A stretch of 64,000 bases of DNA from Oscillospiraceae bacterium (GTDB lineage: Bacteria > Bacillota > Clostridia > Oscillospirales > Ruminococcaceae). Shown here in pieces: positions 42,001-50,435 of the stretch (its first letter is position 1; each line of letters opens with the position of its first letter). Where the stretch lies: positions 24,141-88,140 of the forward strand of contig JAJQIG010000015.1 in assembly GCA_021199335.1 (NCBI GenBank). The letters are read 5' to 3'. Below the pieces are notes generated by a model. That model did no database searches, was not told the DNA's origin, and saw only the letters and a program-made list of their open reading frames with translations. The position numbers and the translations under genes are program-made.

Positions 42001-43830
42001 TATTTCGTTGATGCTCAGTTTTGTTTGATTTAAAAGCATAAAATGCTTGTCAAGGTCGTTATCGCTGTAAAGCACATAACAATCCGCATTCAGGGTTTGA
42101 TCTCTTCCTGCTCTTCCCGCTTCCTGAACATAATTTTCAAGCGAATCGGAAATGTTGTAATGAATAACAAGACCCACATTGGACTTGTCAACGCCCATTC
42201 CGAATGCAGAGGTAGCGACAATTATCTGCACATCATCGTTTATAAAAGCTTCCTGATTAGCTTGCTTTTCATTGCTGTCCATTTTTCCGTGAAAAGCCCT
42301 TGCCCTAAATCCGTCACTGCACAGCTTCTCCGCAATTTCAACGGTACGCTTTGTGCGTGATGCATAAACAATGGTGGGGCAGTTTTTTTGCTCAATAAGC
42401 CTGCGGAGCGTATCATATTTTTCACCGTCATCCTCCTGATACAGCACTTCATATCTTAAATTTGTTCTTGATGCATTTGTGGTATAAAGCTCAAGTTCAA
42501 TGTCGAGTTTTTCCTTGAAATACTCCTTTATGTCGCTTATTACCTTTTGCTTTGCGGTGGCTGTAAAGCATGACACGGGAATTTTACAGCCTTCGCCCTT
42601 TTTTTCCTCAAGCTCCTTTATAAAATCGCCAATATAGAGATAATCAACACGAAAATCCTGTCCCCATGCGGAAAAGCAGTGCGCTTCGTCAATTACAAAT
42701 CGCTCAATAGTCCGTGACATAAAAAGCTTTTCAATTGTAACGCTTCTGAGTGATTCCGGTGAAATGTACAGTATTGACGCCAGCCCCGATTCAACTCTTT
42801 CAATCGCATCAGCACGCTCAATTGGGCTTAAAAGTCCGTTTATTGTAACCGACTCCGCAATTCCGCGCCTTTCAAGGTTATCCACTTGGTCTTTCATAAG
42901 CGATTGAAGGGGGGATATTACAACAGTAAGCGCCCTCTTATTTTCTCCCGCCATAAGAGCGGGTATCTGGAATGTTAGGGACTTTCCTCCTCCCGTGGGA
43001 AAAATCGCAAGGAGAGATTTGTCGCTTACTGCGGCTCTTACTGCCATTTCCTGCAATGGTTCGCCATTATATGTACGAAATTCGGTATAACCGAAATATT
43101 TTCCCAGCGCATTTATTGGGTCAAGAGCATTCCTGCAATATCCACATTCCATGCAGGGAGTATGCCGCAGAATATGCATAACATTTGTTACATATGGATA
43201 AGTCATCGTTACCCATTTAGGAATTATGGAATGTACATCCTCTGCCGAAATAAGCGCAAGACAGTACGCAAGCTCTATGGGATGCTCCATAACAAGCTTG
43301 CCGATGGGAGAATTTGAGCATATCTTACCTTCAAAAAAGTCACGTATTGCCAAACCTGCGTCACCGCTTGAAGCATAATTCAGCTTCTTAAAAAAGCCCG
43401 AAAAATATATCGAGTTTCTCAGCAGTGCATAATATATAAATTGCTGTTCTGAAGGAAGCTCCCTAAAGGCATTTTCTTCATCAAAATAAAGCTCCATCGC
43501 CTTTATTGAGTCGCTGAGAGGGTTGTTTAATTCGTCGTTAAGAAGCTTTTCGTCCTTTACAAGCGCATGATAAGGTTTGTTCGGAAAGAGGAGCGGCGAC
43601 AGGTACAGCGTATCTATAAAATTTGCGTTTTCGGGCACGTCGATATAATTACTGTCATGGTTTATTATATTGTGTCCGCAGATAAAATCACAGTCCGCTA
43701 TAAACTCGTGAAATTTTTCACGGGAATTAACGTGCAATTTGTTTCCGTCAGGAGTGACAGCGCCATAATCATACGCTTTATGTTCGGATACGTCTACTTC
43801 AACATCAATAAAAATAATGTCCTTGTTCAT
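39058..43830 (-). CDS. Exonuclease-RecQ-UvrD fusion helicase (1590 aa)
   Basis: Three DNA-processing modules in one chain. Residues 1-170 resemble a DEDD exonuclease: FIDVEVD (Asp9, Glu11) and DFICGHNIINHD (48-59). A Cys cluster CMECGYC (226-232) precedes the RecQ helicase: Walker A PTGGGKS (278-284), DEAH (381-384), and EAGRAGRD (570-577). A long helical linker of about 450 residues follows. Then a UvrD/Rep helicase: AGPGSGKT (1054-1061), DEAQD (1162-1166), VGDDDQNIYEFRGS, STMHKSKGREF and VTRAK (1451-1455). The ATG at 43830 has GAGG upstream and lies 25 bases downstream of a strong promoter, which rules out the earlier in-frame ATGs. It sits tail to tail with the broken cas operon, a placement suggesting a DNA repair or anti-phage role. 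Confidence 0.92.
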   Translation of the reverse strand: MNKDIIFIDVEVDVSEHKAYDYGAVTPDGNKLHVNSREKFHEFIADCDFICGHNIINHDSNYIDVPENANFIDTLYLSPLLFPNKPYHALVKDEKLLNDELNNPLSDSIKAMELYFDEENAFRELPSEQQFIYYALLRNSIYFSGFFKKLNYASSGDAGLAIRDFFEGKICSNSPIGKLVMEHPIELAYCLALISAEDVHSIIPKWVTMTYPYVTNVMHILRHTPCMECGYCRNALDPINALGKYFGYTEFRTYNGEPLQEMAVRAAVSDKSLLAIFPTGGGKSLTFQIPALMAGENKRALTVVISPLQSLMKDQVDNLERRGIAESVTINGLLSPIERADAIERVESGLASILYISPESLRSVTIEKLFMSRTIERFVIDEAHCFSAWGQDFRVDYLYIGDFIKELEEKKGEGCKIPVSCFTATAKQKVISDIKEYFKEKLDIELELYTTNASRTNLRYEVLYQEDDGEKYDTLRRLIEQKNCPTIVYASRTKRTVEIAEKLCSDGFRARAFHGKMDSNEKQANQEAFINDDVQIIVATSAFGMGVDKSNVGLVIHYNISDSLENYVQEAGRAGRDQTLNADCYVLYSDNDLDKHFMLLNQTKLSINEIQQVWKSIKYFTKSRPEVSCSPLEIARQSGWDESKRDIETRVKTAILALENAGYIKRGKNSPKIYADSILVKNMAEASVIINKSQRFENDTERTNARRIISSLISEKAISKTRNDDAESRVDYIADRLGIQKADVIAAISNMREEGILANAKDLTAYISRTDTANKALIALKRFEATENFLLSNLNKREINTNYRELNDFAIKNGIKNCTVKSIKTIFYYWTMKGYIQREQNALTDRVTVVLKLEIDKLREVRKKCYEIASVIIKYLFDISGKANNKDEAPVQFSVLELKTEYKSRTGVDIKIKYIEDALLFLSKIGAMRLEDGFLVIYNAMKITRLELDNKKRYKVDDYRQLDTFYQQKIQQIHIVGEYANMMVRDYDAALKFVNDYFSMDYKKFINTYFEGERAKEIERNITPERFERIFGTLSERQLAIINDKVSKNIVVAAGPGSGKTRVLVHKLASLLIMENVKSEQLLMLTFSRAAAIEFKQRLCDLIGTSAAHFVEVKTFHSYCFDIIGKIGNLDESKNVVEDAVKMIKNGEVDLGKITKTVLVIDEAQDMDSCEYALVETLMEQNEDLRVIAVGDDDQNIYEFRGSNSKHMNMLLTNHNAMMYTLIDNYRSCGNVVRFANRFISSVSGRMKTEEILSARESVGKVRLIKHIGADMETAVINDIIASDYSGSICVLTETNKESMMALGVLRQKKIPAKLIQGNDGFDISNLAEIRYFIKHLKHPDSNDYSPVISDEIWEKAIEELSQKYAASGCLDFVLDVLKSFSDLNEKKYRTDFSLFLHESKFEDFYKDEKDVITVSTMHKSKGREFDNVFLILGKNSLADDAAKRAAYVAVTRAKNNLHIHYSCNEMDAFADYSDEYIIDKNRYVKPDQLIMQLSHKDVNLGFFKDKKRIILERLKSGMHLVMKNDYMYINANEKAVLKLSKDCSAQVRNLTSQGYVPTDAVIRYICAWKGDDDDEETAIILPDIIFNRK

Positions 43831-43861
43831 AGAAAAGCCTCGCTCTTGAATTTTTTGTTTC

Positions 43862-43890
43862 ATTATAGCACATATATTTACATTTTTCAA
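43862..43890 (-). promoter_or_regulatory. Promoter of the exonuclease-RecQ-UvrD gene
   Basis: On the minus strand TTGAAA, 17 bases, TATAAT, with the start codon about 32 bases on. Confidence 0.68.
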
Positions 43891-43929
43891 CATTTTTGTG
43901 ATATTTTTCTTCCCGCATTGTAAAATAGA

Positions 43930-43967
43930 GCTGCAACCCCGTTTTTTTCGAGATTGCAGCCATTTTT
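43930..43967 (+). terminator. Orphan terminator-like hairpin
   Basis: GCTGCAA pairs with TTGCAGC across a loop containing T7, followed by T5 on the plus strand. It lies between two divergent genes, so no known transcript ends here. Confidence 0.4.
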
Positions 43968-44119
43968 AATGAGTAACAGCATACATAATTACTGTCCATT
44001 AGAAAAATTCGCTTTCTTTTACATTTATTAATTTGTTTACGTTTTATGGGGTGTTACCTAAATATAAACATAATACACCGCCTGTTTTTGTGAAGATTTA
44101 CGAAAAAGCAATATATATA

Positions 44120-44148
44120 TTGACATATTATATTATATAACGTATAAT
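44120..44148 (+). promoter_or_regulatory. Consensus promoter of the TraX-PadR operon
   Basis: TTGACA, 17 bases, TATAAT: a perfect match, 39 bases before the traX-like start. Confidence 0.72.
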
Positions 44149-44186
44149 ATAATAAATTAAAGCATGAAAGGATAATCTGATTTTTT

Positions 44187-44942
44187 ATGGAAGAACATAC
44201 AGAAATAATCGAAAACAGCGGGGGAAAGCCCTTAACCTCCAACGCAATTAAATATATTGCCACCGTTGCAATGCTTATTGATCACATAGCATGGTGTTTT
44301 GTGGATACAAGTTCGATGCTTGGGCAGATTATGCATATAATCGGAAGAATTACTGCGCCGATAATGTGCTACTTTATAGCGGAGGGCTACCATTACACCA
44401 AAAATGTTAAAATGTATCTGCTTAGGCTCGGCATTTTTGCGCTGATTTCGTGGTTTCCGTTTGTTTATATGGAATACGGAACGCTTGCTGTCAATATAAC
44501 GGATGGGCAAATCAGCTTAAACCCCGTGCAGGGTGTAATTTACACGCTCTTTTTGGGGCTTATTGCTCTTATAAGCGTTCATAACGAAACTGTCCCAAAG
44601 CCTATACGTGGCTTTATCGTCCTCATAATCTGTGGGCTTTCCATAATTGGAGATTGGCCGCTTTTTGCAATTGTTTGGATATTGCTGTTCGATAAATTTC
44701 ACGGCGATTTTAAAAAGCAGGCAATTGCTTTTGCGGCTTCATCCGTAATTTTGATTGTTTTGATTTTCGGGAAAAATCTTACCGATTCATTATTCCAATT
44801 CGGCGTTCTTTTGGCGCTTATCCCCCTATATTTTTATAACGGAAAAAGAGGCAAAGGCGGCAGCTTCTGCAAATGGTTTTTCTACATCTTTTATCCGCTT
44901 CACCTCGCAATTCTCGGAATACTGAAATACAATATTTTTTAG
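44187..44942 (+). CDS. TraX-family membrane protein
   Basis: A 251-residue protein with about eight membrane helices. LTSNAIKYIATVAMLIDHIAW, GRITAPIMCYFIAEGYHYTK and the closing FYIFYPLHLAILGILK are hallmarks of the TraX family, named after the F-plasmid enzyme that acetylates pilin. In Firmicutes the chromosomal copies are common and probably acylate surface or wall components. No conjugation genes are nearby, so no transfer role is implied. It is followed after 43 bases by padR and may share its transcript. Confidence 0.87.
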   Translation: MEEHTEIIENSGGKPLTSNAIKYIATVAMLIDHIAWCFVDTSSMLGQIMHIIGRITAPIMCYFIAEGYHYTKNVKMYLLRLGIFALISWFPFVYMEYGTLAVNITDGQISLNPVQGVIYTLFLGLIALISVHNETVPKPIRGFIVLIICGLSIIGDWPLFAIVWILLFDKFHGDFKKQAIAFAASSVILIVLIFGKNLTDSLFQFGVLLALIPLYFYNGKRGKGGSFCKWFFYIFYPLHLAILGILKYNIF

Positions 44943-44985
44943 TCCGATTTGAACTGTAAATTTAAAAGGATAAGGAGGAACGTTT

Positions 44986-45318
44986 ATGGTGTTTCCCGTA
45001 AGTGCGGCGCTGCTTGATTCTCTTGTGCTTTCTGTTGTTTCAAGGGAAGATACTTATGGATACAAAATTACGCAGGAAATAAGAGAGGCTATGGAAATGT
45101 CGGAATCAACGCTTTATCCGGTCCTGCGTAGGCTTTTGAAGGGCGGCTTTCTTGAGAGCTACGATAGGGAGTATATGGGCAGGAACCGCAGATATTATAA
45201 AATAACCGACGCCGGAAGAGAACAGCTCAATTCATATCAGGCCGAGTGGGATTTATATAAAACCAAGATTGATAAGCTTTTGATTTTTAACAACGAAAAT
45301 GGGAGTGAAAATATATGA
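44986..45318 (+). CDS. PadR-family transcriptional regulator
   Basis: A 110-residue winged-helix repressor. LLDSLVLSVVSREDTYGYKITQEI, the recognition helix MSESTLYPVLRRLLKGGFLES and YYKITDAGREQL are diagnostic. AGGAGGAACG precedes the ATG. Its stop overlaps the start of the next gene (ATGA). PadR next to a HAAS/DUF4097 protein and PspC is a common Firmicutes envelope-stress arrangement, where PadR probably represses its own operon. Confidence 0.93.
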   Translation: MVFPVSAALLDSLVLSVVSREDTYGYKITQEIREAMEMSESTLYPVLRRLLKGGFLESYDREYMGRNRRYYKITDAGREQLNSYQAEWDLYKTKIDKLLIFNNENGSENI

Positions 45319-46652
45319 CCAGACAGGAGTACCTTTCCGAGCTTAACACACATCTTATGTCGCTTCCCGATGAAGAAAGAAACGATGCGGTAAGATTTTA
45401 CGAAGAATATTTTGAAGATGCGGGAATTGAAAATGAAGCCGCCGTTATGGAGGAGCTTGGAAAGCCCTATACCCTTGCAAAAAGCATAATCTGCGAACAA
45501 TCCGCTTACTCTAAAAGCCATTCCTACGCAAAGTATCGTGAAAGTCAGGCTCTTGACAGAAATAGGGGCAACGCTTCCGCCAATGAGGATGTTATGCCGA
45601 ACGGCAGCTCAAAGCCGCACACGCAGTATACCTCATACGCTTCTCAGGATTCGAGTGATACGGCAAATAAGTATTACGATACCTCTTATGAAGCCTATAA
45701 GGAAGGCTATACTGCGGATACCCCTCCGCTGTCAGGGAAAAAGAGGAATAATAAACCTAACGGCTGCATTATAGCGCTTATTGTCATCGCTCTCCTCATT
45801 ATAGCCGTTGTTTGCATTATAATAACTGTGCTTGCCGTTGCTGTTTCAGATAATCGTGACGAAAATTATGACGGAACCTCTGTTGTAGTTACCGATGACG
45901 TAGGTGTTGTGGAAGGATCGGCTGAAGTAACGTATGTAGGTGGAAGCTACTCAAAAACCTACCCGTCATACACGAATTTGAAGGGCATTAATATAGATAT
46001 TCCCTATGCGGATGTTTATATCTATTCGGACTATGATTATTTGGGCATTGATGCCTATGATATAAACTCCGAGTTTTTAGCTCAAGACCTTGACGAAAAC
46101 GGCATTCTTACGATAAATTATACAGAATCAACGGATAATTTAGTAGATTATGCATTTGATTTCTTTGACGAAACACCTACTATTACGGTTTATCTGCCCG
46201 ATGCTATTGAGCTTTCGGAGGTTTCCGTAAGTATGATTGCGGGAACACTTTATATCTCGGAGATGAACGCCGAGCGCTTAGACGCAAAGATTACTGCGGG
46301 CGATTTGAACCTGGATATGGTCACGATTTCGGAGGAGTTCAAAATAGAATCCGGCGCAGGGGATATAACAATAAATGAGTGTAATCTTTTTAATAAAACC
46401 GAAATATCAAACACTGCCGGCGATATTTTTATATCCGCATCCCGATTAACAGGGAACTCCGAAATTAAAGCAACCGCAGGAGATGTGGAATTGGACCTTA
46501 TTGGTGATATAACCGACTACACCTTTGACATTAAAAGGGGAGTGGGGGATATATCCATAAACGATGAAAGGCGAATTCCCGATACCTCGGGGGAAAACAC
46601 CCTCAAAGTCACAACCGTCGCAGGCGATTGCGATATTGAAATATACGAATAA
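45315..46652 (+). CDS. HAAS-domain (DUF1700) and DUF4097 membrane protein
   Basis: A 445-residue protein. Residues 1-62 form the helical HAAS/DUF1700 domain (TRQEYLSELNTHLMSLPDEER). A polar, low-complexity cytoplasmic linker follows, then one membrane helix (about 151-176) and an outer domain (210-445) of repeated beta-strands of the DUF4097 type (recurrent AGDI/AGDV turns such as ITAGDLNLDM, SGAGDITI, TAGDIFIS and TAGDVELD), likely a right-handed beta-helix. It couples a surface sensor to cytoplasmic partners, plausibly the co-encoded PadR. Confidence 0.87.
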   Translation: MTRQEYLSELNTHLMSLPDEERNDAVRFYEEYFEDAGIENEAAVMEELGKPYTLAKSIICEQSAYSKSHSYAKYRESQALDRNRGNASANEDVMPNGSSKPHTQYTSYASQDSSDTANKYYDTSYEAYKEGYTADTPPLSGKKRNNKPNGCIIALIVIALLIIAVVCIIITVLAVAVSDNRDENYDGTSVVVTDDVGVVEGSAEVTYVGGSYSKTYPSYTNLKGINIDIPYADVYIYSDYDYLGIDAYDINSEFLAQDLDENGILTINYTESTDNLVDYAFDFFDETPTITVYLPDAIELSEVSVSMIAGTLYISEMNAERLDAKITAGDLNLDMVTISEEFKIESGAGDITINECNLFNKTEISNTAGDIFISASRLTGNSEIKATAGDVELDLIGDITDYTFDIKRGVGDISINDERRIPDTSGENTLKVTTVAGDCDIEIYE

Positions 46653-46667
46653 AAAGGAGATAATATT

Positions 46668-46865
46668 ATGAAAAAACTTACAAAATCAAGAAACAACAAA
46701 ATGCTCAGCGGAGTTTGCGCAGGAATTGCAGAATATTTCAACATTGACCCAACATTGGTAAGGCTTGTTTGGGCGGTGCTTATTTGCTGTGCCGGAACAG
46801 GTATTCTTGCATACATTATCTGTGCAATAATTATTCCTTATGGTGATGATCCCTCGGTGATGTAA
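46668..46865 (+). CDS. PspC-domain protein
   Basis: A 65-residue protein with the PspC motif KMLSGVCAGIAEYFNIDPTLVRLVWA followed by one membrane helix (LICCAGTGILAYIICAIIIPYG). In the phage-shock response PspC senses membrane stress. AAAAGGAGA lies before the ATG. It is the last gene of the PadR operon, 15 bases after its neighbour. Confidence 0.92.
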   Translation: MKKLTKSRNNKMLSGVCAGIAEYFNIDPTLVRLVWAVLICCAGTGILAYIICAIIIPYGDDPSVM

Positions 46866-46961
46866 AAAATGGCTTGCAGTTTCATATAAAAATGATGCAA
46901 TAGGTGTGAGGAAAGAAAAGACAGAGAGGTCAATTTAAATGTGAATCGACCATGACAGTTT

Positions 46962-47152
46962 GATTGGCGCATTTGTGCAAAAGCGTGAACAGGCACGAAA
47001 ATATAACCTGATGGACGATGCTTTTTGCCATTGTTATGCATGATAACGGATATTCCGAAGAGATTTCAAACGGTGTACATAAAATGTATTTCAAAACTGA
47101 GGTGAGGGATAGTACTTATATTTCCGATTTGATGCCGATTATGACAAATTAA
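46962..47152 (+). pseudogene. Possible fragments of an Rpn-like nuclease/transposase
   Basis: Two short readable pieces in different frames: REQARKYNLMDDAF (about 46980-47027) and then NGVHKMYFKTEVRD up to a stop near 47152. They recall the front and back of Rpn-family PD-(D/E)XK proteins, with the middle missing. The evidence is thin. Apart from this and the terminator at 47228, I see nothing in the 387-base gap after PspC. Confidence 0.18.
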
Positions 47153-47227
47153 TATGCGTGCTTAAATGGCATTTCTCATACATTCACAGTGCATAGCTCG
47201 GGTAGAATGTTCATACCAAACAAAGCT

Positions 47228-47262
47228 GCGGCAAGACCCTTGTTTTGCCGCATTATTTTTTT
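47228..47262. terminator. Terminator at the end of the YibE/F gene
   Basis: GCGGCAA pairs with TTGCCGC; T7 follows on the plus strand. The hairpin starts right after the yibE/F-like stop codon on the minus strand. Confidence 0.6.
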
Positions 47263-48392
47263 GTCTGCTCCCCATTCGCAAGAAGTATACCGCCTGTCAA
47301 AGCAGTTAAGGGAGCGGCAAAGACAAGCCCGAAGCTGCCTACAATTGTATGTACAATCTCAGCCGCAACGTATTTATAGTTCAGAATATTATCCAAAGGT
47401 GTACCCTGAGCCATAAAGACCATTAATAGAGCAATGCAGCTTCCCGAATATGCAAGGAGTAGGGTTGTGGTTATTGTTCCCATTGCCGAACGTCCGACAT
47501 TCAGACCTGATTTTATAAGCTCAATACGTGAAATGTCGGGCTTTTTATGCGCTACCTCATTAATGGCGGAGGTTATATCAACCGCTAAGTCCATAACAGC
47601 TCCCGATGCTCCCATAAAAATCGAAGCCATAAAAATCTGCGTAAGGTTGAGATACTGATAACCGCTGTAGAGCAGGCTTTCCGAATAGGACATTACCGCA
47701 CCGTGAATTTTAAACACGCTTGTAAAAATAATGCCTAAAACTGCCGTTACGGCAACGCCTGCGGTTATTCCGAGTGAAGCGGCAAGGGCGCGTTTGTCAA
47801 ATCCGTAAACAAGTGAAACTATCATAACGGAAAGGACTATCGTAAAAAATCCGCCCACTATTATAGGGTTAAATCCCTTGAGATAAAGCGGAACTACCAG
47901 CTTCCACAGCGCAAGAATTGTAAGGATAAAGGACATAACCGAGCGCACTCCGGTTCTTCCCGCAAAGGCTATAAGTACAACCGCAAAGAGGGCGGCAAGC
48001 ACAGCCTCCCAATTGATGCGATAATGATCCGTCATGGTAATTGTAAGTATTTCTTCATCGGAGTAGCTTATTACCGCAAGCGCCTTGTCATTAATGGAGT
48101 AGAGCTTATCCTGTTCAAGTGAACCCGATAAAATATTAACGGCGGAAGCCGTCCGACCCTTGAATATGCCGTTGAGAATTTCAACCGTGCAGGTCTGTTC
48201 ACCTGAACGCACAAGTCCCGTATCGATAATGCTGCTCTCGTCCGTTGAAAGCACTTTGACGACACTTCGTTCCGCGCCTTTATATATTTCATTATCCTCA
48301 AATCCCGTAGGGATGAGAATAAGAGTAATTATCATAAGTATTGTAACAACTGTCGGTGCGATATACGCTGCTTTTTCTTTATTGAATTTCAT
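47253..48392 (-). CDS. YibE/F-family membrane protein
   Basis: A 379-residue protein. One N-terminal helix (about 10-28) leads to an outer domain of about 95 residues, followed by seven or eight helices with conserved glycine-rich features (GVRSVMSFILTILALW, VGGFFTIVLSVMIVSLV, SIFMGASGAVMDLAVDITSAINEV, and LIKSGLNVGRSAMGTI). This is the YibE/F family of unknown transport function. AAAGGTAAG precedes the ATG. It lies downstream of alkaline phosphatase on the same strand but is separated from it by a hairpin. Confidence 0.88.
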   Translation of the reverse strand: MKFNKEKAAYIAPTVVTILMIITLILIPTGFEDNEIYKGAERSVVKVLSTDESSIIDTGLVRSGEQTCTVEILNGIFKGRTASAVNILSGSLEQDKLYSINDKALAVISYSDEEILTITMTDHYRINWEAVLAALFAVVLIAFAGRTGVRSVMSFILTILALWKLVVPLYLKGFNPIIVGGFFTIVLSVMIVSLVYGFDKRALAASLGITAGVAVTAVLGIIFTSVFKIHGAVMSYSESLLYSGYQYLNLTQIFMASIFMGASGAVMDLAVDITSAINEVAHKKPDISRIELIKSGLNVGRSAMGTITTTLLLAYSGSCIALLMVFMAQGTPLDNILNYKYVAAEIVHTIVGSFGLVFAAPLTALTGGILLANGEQTKK

Positions 48393-48423
48393 GGAAAACT
48401 TACCTTTCGAGAATAAATTTAAC

Positions 48424-48457
48424 GAGCCTGTGACAAGCTTTGAATTATCACAGGCTC
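48424..48457 (-). terminator. Hairpin between phoA and the YibE/F gene
   Basis: GAGCCTGTGA pairs perfectly with TCACAGGCTC across 14 bases. On the plus strand it is followed by ATTTTATG; on the minus strand the T tract is weak. Confidence 0.5.
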
Positions 48458-48509
48458 ATTTTATGAAAAAGGGGGGGTTATATGAAGAATTTTGGGAATA
48501 ATCTATCAG

Positions 48510-50108
48510 TTATTCAACATTCGTAAGCTCTGCAAGGAAGTCATAAATTTCGGTATTGTCATAATATCCGTCGAAAAGCTCTGCGCCTACACCCTCTGCA
48601 AAGACTGCAACGGGGAGTCCTGTGTGTGCATAGGATGCGAAGTTTATGCCTGATTTATTGTTGAGAATATGTGTAATTGTAACGCTGAGCGGTTCATAGC
48701 TGCCGTAGAGAAGATATTCCTCCTGACCGATTTCCTCATCGCCCGTTCTTGTCATAGTGGTTTCATAAGCCTTTTTCAGCTTGTCATATTCATACTCAGT
48801 CATTTCGAGAGTTCCCGTGTTATTGGAATCGGGATGAAGGTCTGCGCTGTCCATCTGAGCGGTGTATTCATCCGTTCCTGCGGGGGCAGTAAGCCCGAAC
48901 AGCCTTGTGATGTCCTTCATAACGTCTTCAAAAGGAGTGTTTTCCTCCTTATATTTTGCAACATAATCGGAATCATATTTTGCATAAGAAATCTTCTGAT
49001 TTTTAAGATTTGTAAGGAATGTATCGTAATCCGTTCCTGCGTAGCCTATTGTAAGTCCGCCTGTTTCGTGGTCGCCTGTTACAATGATAAGGGTTTCATC
49101 GGGGTGTTCGTTGTAAAATTCAATTGCCTCGCCGACAGCCGAGCTGAGCGCAACCGTATCGGCAATGGTTGAACCCGCATCATTAGCGTGGCAAGCCCAG
49201 TCAATTTTTCCGCCTTCGACCATCATAAAGAATCCTGTATCATTATCGAGAACCTCAATGCCCTTTTCAACATAATCGCTGAGCGCCCATTCACCATTTG
49301 CACGGTCACGGTCATTGTTGTAGGATAAGGAACCGCTGTCTGCGATTGTTTCTGCGATAACGATTGCCTTTCCGTCCTCGGCAGTAAGCGCTTCCGCTTC
49401 AGCCTGAGTTTTGATAACCTTGTATCCGGCCTGTTCGGCAAGAGTGTAGCTGTCGGTTTGATCGCCGTTTGCGCCTGTGGTCTGCTTGAGTTCACCGCCT
49501 GCAAAGTAGTCAAATCCGCTTTCGATAAGCTCTTCGCTGATTTCATAGTAGCTGTTTCTGCTTGCCTGATGTGCGTAATATGCCGCAGGAGTTGCATGAT
49601 TAAGGTTTACAGTTGAAACAATTCCAATCTTATAGCCGAGTTGATTTTTAAGCTTTTCAGCAATTGTTTCATACTCAACCGTGTATGTTTCGTCCATGTT
49701 GATTGTTCCGCTGTAGGTTTTGTATCCCGTTGCAAGTGATGTTGCGGTTGATGCGGAGTCGGGACAGAATGAGGTTGAATCATAGGTTGTAGCGGAACCT
49801 GCTACGGAAAATTTTGTGAAGTTAAGAACCTTTTCCGCTTCAAGAATTCCGTTTTCATTTGTGTCCGCAAGAGCCGAGTAATAATCCGCAGTTGCCTGAA
49901 TCTGAGGATAGCTCATTCCGTCGCCTATAAACATAAATATGTACTTTGGGGTTTTTCCCGAATAATTAGCGGCATCAACAACGTTCTTTGTGGTTGCCCC
50001 TATACCGCCGTTATCGCTCATTGCTGCTGTAGAAACGGCAACAGTTCCTGCAATAAGCGCTGCGGCGGAAACAACTGCCGCAATTCTTGCAATTTTACTT
50101 TTTACCAT
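48510..50108 (-). CDS. phoA: Alkaline phosphatase, secreted
   Basis: A 532-residue phosphomonoesterase outside the cell. A signal peptide spans residues 1-29 (IARIAAVVSAAALIAGTVAVSTAA). Metal and catalytic motifs are FMFIGDGMS, PDSASTATSLATG with the phosphorylated Ser, MVEGGKIDWACHAND, VTGDHETGG, and a late SYAHTGLPVAVFA. This matches the PhoA/PhoB family, with an insertion of about 100 residues before the last metal histidine. GGAGAG precedes the ATG. A promoter with flanking TTTTACA repeats suggests Pho control. Confidence 0.93.
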   Translation of the reverse strand: MVKSKIARIAAVVSAAALIAGTVAVSTAAMSDNGGIGATTKNVVDAANYSGKTPKYIFMFIGDGMSYPQIQATADYYSALADTNENGILEAEKVLNFTKFSVAGSATTYDSTSFCPDSASTATSLATGYKTYSGTINMDETYTVEYETIAEKLKNQLGYKIGIVSTVNLNHATPAAYYAHQASRNSYYEISEELIESGFDYFAGGELKQTTGANGDQTDSYTLAEQAGYKVIKTQAEAEALTAEDGKAIVIAETIADSGSLSYNNDRDRANGEWALSDYVEKGIEVLDNDTGFFMMVEGGKIDWACHANDAGSTIADTVALSSAVGEAIEFYNEHPDETLIIVTGDHETGGLTIGYAGTDYDTFLTNLKNQKISYAKYDSDYVAKYKEENTPFEDVMKDITRLFGLTAPAGTDEYTAQMDSADLHPDSNNTGTLEMTEYEYDKLKKAYETTMTRTGDEEIGQEEYLLYGSYEPLSVTITHILNNKSGINFASYAHTGLPVAVFAEGVGAELFDGYYDNTEIYDFLAELTNVE

Positions 50109-50156
50109 ACTTTTTTCTCTCCTAATTCAATGTTATTTTGCCTTGGTACAGGTCTT

Positions 50157-50185
50157 ATTATATTTCCGCTATGTAAAATCCACAA
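50157..50185 (-). promoter_or_regulatory. phoA promoter, possible Pho boxes
   Basis: On the minus strand TTGTGG, 17 bases, TATAAT. TTTTACA occurs twice, 23 bases apart, around the -35. This resembles but does not strictly match the spacing of Firmicutes PhoP boxes. Confidence 0.45.
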
Positions 50186-50235
50186 GCGCAGTTTTGTAAA
50201 ATATAGCGTAATTTAACGGCAGGGGCAGGGAATGC

Positions 50236-50259
50236 TTTACGGAATAATTTTTCCGTAAA
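50236..50259. other. Hairpin between divergent genes
   Basis: TTTACGGA pairs with TCCGTAAA around an 8-base loop, midway between phoA and the FAD-Rieske gene. It may be an operator; nothing else was seen in this 327-base gap beyond the phoA promoter. Confidence 0.3.
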
Positions 50260-50435
50260 AAAGCACTTAAAAAATATTTAATCACCGCATTTCAGGCTTT
50301 AGGGTAAAATTTGTTTAATCATAAAAAAATATATACAACCTAAAAAAGGATAGCATTTCAGAATTTATTTCAAGGAATAGATTTTCCGTACAAAGAAAAA
50401 ATATTACAGAAAAAATTTTATGGGAGAACGCAGAT

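Noticed and set aside
40193..42360. Several plus-strand frames of 70-105 codons
   Set aside because: All are antisense shadows within the exonuclease-RecQ-UvrD gene, without start signals or motifs.
44187..44942. A conjugative element suggested by traX
   Set aside because: No relaxase, type IV secretion or mating-pair genes are near, and TraX homologues are common chromosomal genes in Firmicutes.
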